Below, one piece after another: positions 59,792 to 64,000 of a stretch of DNA of 64,000 nt. Location of the stretch: contig VCCP01000007.1 in assembly GCA_005765155.1 (NCBI GenBank), forward strand, positions 2,435,501 through 2,499,500, written 5' to 3'. A program made the translations under genes and the position numbers. Below the pieces are notes generated by a model that ran no database searches, was not told the DNA's origin, and saw only the letters and a list, made by a program, of their open reading frames with translations. The stretch comes from Zelopaecilomyces penicillatus. Lineage: Eukaryota > Ascomycota > Sordariomycetes > Hypocreales > Pseudodiploosporaceae. Within the stretch, counting starts at the first letter, position 1; every line of letters starts with the position of its first letter.

Positions 59792-61066
59792 TTATTTCAG
59801 CAGCATGTCCAACTGTGCATTTGACTTTGCAGCCCAAATCTCCAACCTAGGTGCGCCGTAGATAATAGTCATGACCGATAAACAAAGCTCATCAATTTCA
59901 GACGCCTCCACAGATGGTATCAGTTGGTCCATTTTGTGACACAACATGAACAATGGATCTTTGTTTTTGACAAGTCTCGTCCATGCAGCAGCCGACGGCG
60001 CATCCCAAAGGCCACGACGCGCCGTAAGTGAGACGCCGCCAGGACAACCAGTCTGGTTGTCGCGCATCATTCTATAAACACTCTGCATATAGTTGCCAAT
60101 CGCCCATATCCTACGCGCACTCTCGGCCAAAAGCCAGTCGCGCCACTCTGTCCCTGGGTGATCTCCGCTAGTAGCATCAGCGCCAGGCATTCCAAGAGAG
60201 AAGAAACCACCAAACCCAGACGCGGTCTGGAGCCAGGCGTCCAGGTTGGCCGATTCCCACAGTTTGGCGTTCCATTTTTCTAGAGTTGGCATCTGCATTT
60301 CGGCCTGGGCCCGTTGCCGTATATTGCTGTCGAACAAGCGCAGGGCTTGGTATATAAAGAGAGCCTGTACATGTGAGAGCTGCTCAGTAATGCGTATAGA
60401 GGGATCGGGACCGAAATAGGACATTGTTAGGTTCAACAGTCTGTCTGCTTTCTCTTCAATGATTTTCATGACGACTTCTTCATTCTCATCCGTTTTGGAA
60501 TCGTATAAAGCCACGGCTGCAAATGCATCCAGCATGTGTGGCGGAAGTTGTGATCCGACATAGAGCTGCTTGTGTATGAGAGGACAATGACTCTCCCGCA
60601 CTCATTGGTGAAGCCATTTTCGTATGGTTCGAGTGAAGCACTTGAAGTCGGTCATGCAGGCGCCCGAAGCCTCGTTATGATGGTCAGCATCAACATAGTG
60701 GACCGTCCAAGTGTCCGTGCCAAGAAACCAAGAGCTATTTGAAAGGGGGACAGTATCTTCGTGATTATCAGCTTCAAGCAGAGTATCATCACCCTCAAAT
60801 GGGTCTGCAACAACGTCGCTTGCTGGCGTCAGATGACGCACAACGGCCGCTGGACTTGGCTCCAAAGTGTCTGCTCCGGTTGATGCCTGGCTAGCAGCTC
60901 GGCGAGTATAAGGGCGCTGCGGCGGGTACTGACACAGCATATCCTTGTCACAACACCGCCGACAAGCTGGCAAAGTCTTGTTGCAGTGCCGCTTGGAGCG
61001 AGTACATGCTAGACATGCTTTCCTCCACTGTGGCTTGGACGACGCGTGATTACTTCGGGCATCCAT
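59792..61066 (-). pseudogene. Zn2Cys6 transcription factor interrupted by one in-frame TGA
   Basis: Minus strand, intronless, start at 61066. A perfect zinc cluster CLAC-x6-C-x6-C-x2-C-x6-C lies at residues 19-45, followed by PP and a basic linker. The frame ends after codon 154 (KWLHQ) in TGA at 60604-60602, but continues in the same phase without another stop for 269 codons to 59792. The joined region KWLHQ*VRESHCPLIHKQLY matches, from memory, a conserved segment of fungal C6 regulators in which a Trp follows KWLRQ, so the TGA most likely replaces TGG. The downstream part carries the usual regulator domain (HMLDAFAAVALYDSKTDEN, QALFIYQALRLFD, ARRIWAIGNYMQSVY). No plausible intron removes the stop without losing conserved sequence. 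It is therefore a recent nonsense allele, a readthrough gene or a sequence error. It shares a divergent promoter with the SDR at 61515. Confidence 0.75.
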
Positions 61067-61229
61067 GCGAAAGAACTTCCGCGCAGAGATTGTGTGATGG
61101 CTATGGTGTTGTGGCTCCTGTCGGAAATATCTGTCCGCAGTTCAGAGTTGCCAGTGACTCAACTTTAGGTGTAAGTGCTGCGATTGAGCGTGTGGTGGAA
61201 ATATGCGGAACTCTCTAACCACCCTGTGC

Positions 61230-61251
61230 TTTGGCGGAACTTTGGCGGAAC
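61230..61251. promoter_or_regulatory. Tandem 11-bp CGG-containing repeats in a divergent promoter
   Basis: Two adjacent perfect copies of TTTGGCGGAAC lie in the 448-bp divergent region between the Zn2Cys6 gene and the SDR; a related TGCGGAACTC is at 61204-61213. Zn2Cys6 factors bind CGG half-sites, so autoregulation or control of the SDR is conceivable. Confidence 0.45.
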
Positions 61252-61405
61252 TTTGTAGGGCCCACTAGCTCCGTAACCTCCGTGCGAGTGGGACTTCGGA
61301 GTTAGTTGGACATAGACCTGCTCCCTGGAACGATTTATTAAAGATTCAGTACATAAATCATCATCTTCTATATAGAATGTATTAATAATAGCTATATAAT
61401 TGATG

Positions 61406-61413
61406 TATAAATA
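61406..61413 (+). promoter_or_regulatory. TATA box of the second SDR gene
   Basis: TATAAATA about 109 bases upstream of the ATG at 61515. Confidence 0.55.
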
Positions 61414-61514
61414 TTCCATCTCCCCGGATAGCAATCTAACCCATCAGTTCGGGTCAGTAAATACTTCACATAGAAGCGTGAATATCCAGAACTTACACTT
61501 ATTACTCTTTCACA

Positions 61515-62551
61515 ATGTCTGCTCTCACCACCAACTTCACCACAGTCAGGCACCGAGAATCGTATGCCACGATTTCACCTTCACGCCCGGAACTCTCACA
61601 AAAAGGCAGAGTTGTTCTTATTACTGGAAGTTCCGCCGGCATTGGCTTCGCCATTGCACGTTCCTTTGCACAAGCCCACGCCGCTATGGTCATCTTGACT
61701 GGTCGACAGGAGAGCGCTCTCAATGAAGCTATCATGATACTGAGCAAGGAGTATCCTAAAACTAGCTACGTCAGCCGCAACCTTGACGTTTCGCAAACTG
61801 AGAAGGTCGAGGACCTCTGGAAACAATTTGATGCCGAGGGAATCGTCGTTGACGTGCTTGTTCTCAATGCCGCCCATGTACAGCCTGCTGGATCCATGCT
61901 TGACATAGGGTATAAGGCTGTGTCGGCAGGCTTTGCTCTGAATGTCGTCGCCAACGCTGCATTGATCGATCTTTTTTACCACCAAAAGAAAAGAGATGTA
62001 AAAACGAAGCTGGTATGTATTTATTTCCAATAGTGCAGCTCGATCAAGGCGCAGCATTGCTAAGCGGTTTTGTCTTTGATAGTCATTGGTGAATGTGTCA
62101 ACTAGTGCAATCCACGATTTTCGAACTGCAGACGCAATCCCAAACTATTCCGCATCAAAGAGCGCCGGAACCTTGGTAGCGACGCTCGTCGCCCGAGGTG
62201 TTTCACCAGATGACTTGCAGGTACTAAGTTTTCATCCAGGTGCCATCTTCACTGGGGCGGCACAAAAAGCTGGCTATACGCGCACTACACTTGATTGGGA
62301 TGATGGTAAGTGTGCATGATTCCACTGATATACACTATTGGTTTAATATCAGCGTGTTATTGACTCTGTGTGTTTTGGCAGAGAATCTTCCCGGAGACTA
62401 CGCTGTATGGGCGGCATCCGAAGAGGCAAAGTTTCTACATGGGCGCTTTACTTGGGCGGCATGGGACGTGAATGAGCTGTCGACTGGCATAATTAGAGAG
62501 AAGATCGATGCCAATCCCGACTATCTCAAGGTAGGTGTTGTTGGACTATAA
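61515..62551 (+). CDS. Short-chain dehydrogenase/reductase near the AT-rich block
   Basis: Three exons, 61515-62012, 62083-62305 and 62382-62551, giving 296 aa. Introns of 70 nt (gtatgt...gatag) and 76 nt (gtaagt...ggcag) join KTKL to SLVNVST and DWDD to ENLPGDY. The cofactor motif is TGSSAGIG at about residues 38-45; NAA is in VLVLNAAHV; the catalytic Ser and Tyr-x3-Lys are in VNVSTSAIHDF and NYSASK. A C-terminal LPGDYAVWAASEEAKFLHGRFTWAAWDV element, ending in LKVGVVGL, is characteristic of a fungal SDR subgroup. That ending favours the stop at 62551 over a further splice at 62535. Transcribed divergently from the interrupted Zn2Cys6 regulator and likely under its control in intact strains. 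Substrate unknown. Confidence 0.85.
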
Positions 62552-62740
62552 AGGACAAGTGTTATATAATTATATACTATTTATTCTTATGATATACAGA
62601 GCTATCTCTATGCCTTTCATAATGAATTCCTGTAAAAGTCCAATTTTGACTTTGTGCTAGTATGGCTGTATTAAAGTCATTTTGGGACCTCTGGCCTCTT
62701 TCCCAAGGCGCGGGCAATTATAACCCTCCGCCAAATATCT
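62552..62740. other. Transition from genic to AT-rich sequence
   Basis: Downstream region of the SDR, still of mixed composition; a last GC-rich patch (CAAGGCGCGGGC) lies near 62,705-62,717. Confidence 0.5.
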
Positions 62741-63250
62741 TACAGCTTAATAAGCTTTAAAAGACAATGCTTCAGTAATATAAATTTTTACTGGTATTAA
62801 CCTTGGCTAGCGGAGTAAAGAAGATATTTAATTATACACCAGACCAAACAAAGTTTATATTAACTACAGCGCTCTGATACTATTATAGGGTAAGGGGAAA
62901 AAATATTTAAATTTAAAACTGCCTACCCTGATAGAGCAGCTTTGTCTTATTTTACTAATTTAAGAATATTAAATAACCTGATTAATCTAACCCTAAGAGT
63001 ATATTATATCTTATACCCTATCCTTATCCCTTATATTATAACATTTTAAATTAAATCTATTAATAAAATATATTAAAGTAAGATTTAATACTAATATAAT
63101 TAATATTAAGTTTATTAATAAGGGTTAGGGTTAAGTTTATTGGAAAAGATTAATAATAAAATAAAAAATAAATATATTATTAAAAAAAGAATAATAATAT
63201 TAAACTATTATTTTAATAAATTTTTATTATATTTATAGATAATAAAATAA

Positions 63251-63429
63251 TTATAAATATTTTAATAAAAAGAAAATAATATATATAATAATACTAATAT
63301 TATTTATAGAATTATAAAATAATTTTAAAATAGTTATATAATTAATATAATCTATAAGGATTAAATAGATAAGAAAAGCTATAAAATAATAATATAATAA
63401 AATAAACTTAAAGGATTAATTTATAATAG
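63251..63429. repeat. Left arm of a RIP-mutated inverted repeat
   Basis: The reverse complement of this arm aligns with 63822-64000 at a fixed offset (positions add to 127251) over most of its length. For example ttcttatctatttaatcctt matches ttcttacctatttaatcctt in the other arm. Differences are nearly all C-to-T or G-to-A in this arm. Confidence 0.85.
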
Positions 63430-63433
63430 GATC

Positions 63434-63449
63434 AGATACCTAGGTATCT
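63434..63449. repeat. Perfect 16-bp palindrome
   Basis: AGATACCTAGGTATCT lies just inside the left arm of the inverted repeat. Confidence 0.85.
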
Positions 63450-63821
63450 AATTATAATATATAACCTAGAAGACTATTAGTTATTCAGGCTTTAATAGCC
63501 TTTTATACTTAAAGAGTATAAAGGAAAAATAACTTAGCTTAAGTATAAGTCTTATTATTAATTAATTGATAGAAGCTATATAGTCCTACCTAGTTTGATA
63601 GCTGGGTTGAACACACCCCCTTACTAGTTGACTAAGCTATAGCTGTATAAGCTGCACTTAGGGGGATTGAACTGTATAAGTAAATAGATTATACCCAGGC
63701 CATTTGAATGGGTAGATATTATTGAATTCAAGTTTTCTTCCCCCCTTTCTACCTAAGAATTTTCTAGTACATTTAAAAGACTAGCTATTAAAAAGCTATT
63801 TTCTTTATCTAATTAGTTATA

Positions 63822-64000
63822 GGATAATCAATTGATCCCTTAAGTTTAATTTATTATATCATTACTTTATGGCTTTTCTTACCTATTTAATCCTTATAGA
63901 CTATACTAGCTATATAATTACCCTAAAATCACCCTATAGTTCTATAGGTGGTATTAGTATTATTATATATATTATTTTCCCCTTATCAAAACTAATAATC
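63822..64000. repeat. Right arm of the inverted repeat (less mutated), cut by window end
   Basis: Partner of 63251-63429 in inverted orientation, about 390 bases apart. It keeps C/G residues (for instance ACCCTAAAATCACCCTATAG) where the left arm has T/A. It may extend past the window. Confidence 0.85.

Larger units (their letters stand above)
62741..64000. repeat. AT-rich, RIP-degenerated repeat block
   Basis: Base composition changes abruptly near 62,740; long parts (for example 63,040-63,400) are almost pure A/T, dominated by TA steps, with no open frame. This is the usual appearance of transposon-derived DNA after repeat-induced point mutation, as at subtelomeres, centromeres or heterochromatic islands. 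A short TTAGGG-like pair near 63,118-63,134 is too short to be a telomere. The block runs past the window end. Confidence 0.85.

Noticed and set aside
60602..60604. Intron explanation for the TGA in the Zn2Cys6 gene
   Set aside because: No donor/acceptor pair nearby removes the TGA without also deleting the conserved KWLHQ...HKQLY segment.
62536..62630. Possible fourth exon of the SDR (donor gtaggt, acceptor ATACAG)
   Set aside because: The unspliced ending LKVGVVGL is typical of this SDR subgroup, so the stop at 62551 is preferred.
63118..63134. TTAGGG-like telomeric repeat
   Set aside because: Only about two imperfect units inside AT-rich sequence; not a telomere.

Overview
This is a nuclear contig of a filamentous ascomycete, most likely a sordariomycete of the Hypocreales type. 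The evidence is eukaryotic genes with short introns (48-104 nt, GT..AG, often a CTAAC/CTGAC-like branch site), a canonical fungal clathrin heavy chain and vacuolar dipeptidyl aminopeptidase, Zn2Cys6 regulators, a hydrophobin-like protein, and an AT-rich block at the right end carrying the mark of repeat-induced point mutation (RIP). No tRNA, rRNA, CRISPR or prokaryotic operon structure was seen. Exon junctions below were worked out by hand from frame, splice consensus and family continuity.

Layout. 1-13.6 kb: secreted GH16 glucanase-like protein (2527-3366), SDR oxidoreductase (4907-5771), a remarkable intronless 1260-aa protein of unknown function (6720-10502, minus) and a three-exon beta-propeller lectin-like protein (12554-13612). 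15.8-21.3 kb: a YwbE-domain protein with a C-terminal zinc finger, a 3.8-kb gene-free stretch rich in homopolymers and microsatellites, and a secreted M43 metalloprotease. 22.7-32.6 kb: housekeeping core with clathrin heavy chain (plus), DAP-B serine peptidase (minus) and a YbjQ-family protein (minus). 36.3-46.7 kb: large Zn2Cys6 regulator (plus), secreted GH37 trehalase (minus), L-threonine aldolase (minus). 47-56 kb: accessory region with two paralogous small secreted proteins (one interrupted by TGA), a GT25 glycosyltransferase and a divergent class II hydrophobin-like protein. 56-62.6 kb: bZIP-like factor, AKR7-type aldo/keto reductase, a Zn2Cys6 regulator interrupted by a single in-frame TGA, and a divergently transcribed SDR. 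From about 62.74 kb to the end the DNA is very AT-rich with a RIP-mutated inverted repeat.

How the genes may work together. Several products are secreted and would act on the cell surface or outside (GH16, M43 protease, trehalase, small cysteine proteins, hydrophobin-like protein). This fits a saprotrophic or host-associated lifestyle but does not prove one. The AKR, Zn2Cys6 regulator and SDR at 58-62.6 kb form a small oxidoreductase/regulator group beside the AT-rich block. The regulator and the SDR share a divergent promoter with tandem CGG-containing repeats, and the regulator seems to be broken or to need readthrough.

Most notable: the 1260-aa intronless gene (possible horizontal acquisition), two genes each interrupted by one in-frame TGA with conserved sequence beyond it, a hydrophobin-like gene visible only after splicing, and direct strand-biased RIP evidence in the terminal inverted repeat.
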